Source: Klebsiella terrigena (lineage in GTDB: Bacteria; Pseudomonadota; Gammaproteobacteria; Enterobacterales; Enterobacteriaceae). Taken from it: a DNA stretch of 64,000 nucleotides. The stretch lies in the NCBI RefSeq assembly GCF_006539725.1, contig NZ_BJNO01000002.1, forward strand, positions 62,001 to 126,000, written 5' to 3'. The stretch's first letter is position 1. The number at the start of each line of letters is the position of its first letter. The translations under genes and the position numbers were made by a program. Of the stretch, positions 63,330 to 64,000 are shown one piece after another. Under the pieces are notes generated by a model. That model ran no database searches. It was not told where the DNA came from and saw only the letters and a list, made by a program, of their open reading frames with translations.

Positions 63330-63985
63330 TGGTCACCTTTACCGACTGGGACATTATCCGCAATCTGCTGCTGGCCGGGCGCTGGACGGTGCTGCTGTCG
63401 CTGGTGGCGTTTCTCGGCGGCGCGCTGGTGACGCTCCCGCTGCTGCTGCTGCGCCTCACCGGCGGCCGCCAGGTCAGGCGGCTGATCCGCGGCTACGTTG
63501 AGCTGTTCCAGGGAACGCCGCTATTAATGCAGCTGTTCCTCGCCTTCTTCGGCGTGGCGCTGTTCGGCATCGACGTCTCGCCGTGGACCGCCGCGTCGAT
63601 GGCGCTGACCTTCTACACCAGCGCCTTTTTACTCGATATCTGGTTCGGTAGCATCCGCGCGCTGCCGAAAGGGCAGTGGGAGGCCTCGCGCTGCCTGGGG
63701 CTGAACTTCACCCAGACGCTGTGCCGGGTCGTTGCGCCGCAGGCGCTGCGCATCGCCATTGCCCCGACGGTGGGCTTCGCGGTGCAGGTGGTAAAAGGTA
63801 CCGCCCTGGCGTCGATTATCGGCTTCGTCGAGCTGACCAAGGCCGGGACGATGCTGACCAACGTCACCTACCAGCCGTTTAAGGTCTTTGCGCTGGTGGC
63901 GCTGGGCTACTTCATTCTGTGCTACCCGCTGTCCCGCTACAGCCGCTATCTGGAGAACAAATTCAATGCCTCTCATCACCATTAA
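63326..63985 (+). CDS. Amino-acid type ABC transporter permease 2
   Basis: A 219-residue HisQ/GlnP-type permease paired with the previous gene: YVELFQGTPLLMQLFLAFFG and the EAA loop QWEASRCLGLNFTQTLCRVVAPQAL. I chose the ATG at 63326 overlapping the previous stop; a longer frame to 63308 exists. It overlaps the following ATPase by 20 bases. Confidence 0.9.
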   Translation: MMVTFTDWDIIRNLLLAGRWTVLLSLVAFLGGALVTLPLLLLRLTGGRQVRRLIRGYVELFQGTPLLMQLFLAFFGVALFGIDVSPWTAASMALTFYTSAFLLDIWFGSIRALPKGQWEASRCLGLNFTQTLCRVVAPQALRIAIAPTVGFAVQVVKGTALASIIGFVELTKAGTMLTNVTYQPFKVFALVALGYFILCYPLSRYSRYLENKFNASHHH

Positions 63986-64000
63986 TCAGATGCAGAAGTA
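63966..64000 (+). CDS. ABC transporter ATPase, 3' partial
   Basis: The first 11 codons (MPLITINQMQK) of the expected ATPase begin inside the end of permease 2 and leave the window. The identity comes from operon position and the typical ATPase beginning. Confidence 0.65.
   Translation, partial: MPLITINQMQK

Noticed and set aside
1-64000. CRISPR arrays, insertion sequences, prophage or plasmid origin genes
   Set aside because: No regularly spaced repeats, transposase, integrase or replication-initiator genes were found on either strand.

Overview
The window is a contiguous piece of an enterobacterial chromosome, most like Klebsiella or Raoultella. Three things point there: OmpA has Klebsiella-type surface loops; the rlmL-to-serT gene order is that of E. 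coli but without yccT; and there is an hpx purine-degradation system (HpxDE, HpxO) of the kind described in Klebsiella pneumoniae. The species cannot be fixed from the sequence. I see no insertion sequence, prophage, integrase or CRISPR array.

Region 1 (1-26.2 kb) is core backbone: rlmL (5'-truncated by the window), uup, pqiABC, rmf, fabA, lonH, matP, ompA, sulA, sxy, yccS, yccF, helD, mgsA, yccU, hspQ, rlmI, yccX, tusE, yccA and tRNA-Ser(UGA) serT. Two cassettes interrupt the E. coli order: a secreted YbhB/YbcL-type protein with an AraC regulator (21.3-22.6 kb), and an orphan OppA/MppA-like binding protein (24.3-25.9 kb). LexA, FadR and FabR sites are readable.

Region 2 (26.4-45.4 kb) is accessory. 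It holds the HprSR two-component pair divergent from periplasmic hiuH and a GlcG-like gene, then the lipocalin blc. Next is a MlrA-like MerR regulator followed by a tightly coupled five-gene operon (NTF2-like, SDR, FAD oxidoreductase, DUF1365, cyclopropane-synthase homologue) and a DUF523-DUF1722 protein. A strong MlrA-type inverted repeat precedes the operon, which looks like a membrane-lipid modification system. A PAS-GGDEF-EAL protein, a broken TetR gene, a luciferase-like monooxygenase and small enzymes follow, then a ferric-iron ABC transporter behind a Fur box.

Region 3 (46-64 kb) is a purine-catabolism supercluster: hpxE-hpxD, hpxR, hpxO, hpxQ-hpxT, guaD, hpxC, hpxS-A-B, hpxZ-Y-X-W, an RpiR-type regulator and the start of an ABC-transporter operon. 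Together these take guanine and hypoxanthine through urate, 5-hydroxyisourate, OHCU and allantoin to allantoate, with an oxamate branch. By my reading six transcription units carry sigma-54 (-24/-12) promoters, and two have plausible NtrC sites, one of them shared between divergent hpxO and hpxQT. The K. pneumoniae permease gene hpxP is absent although the hpxQ promoter is kept. The allantoate-degrading genes (hpxJ, hpxK) are not in the window and may lie just beyond its right edge.
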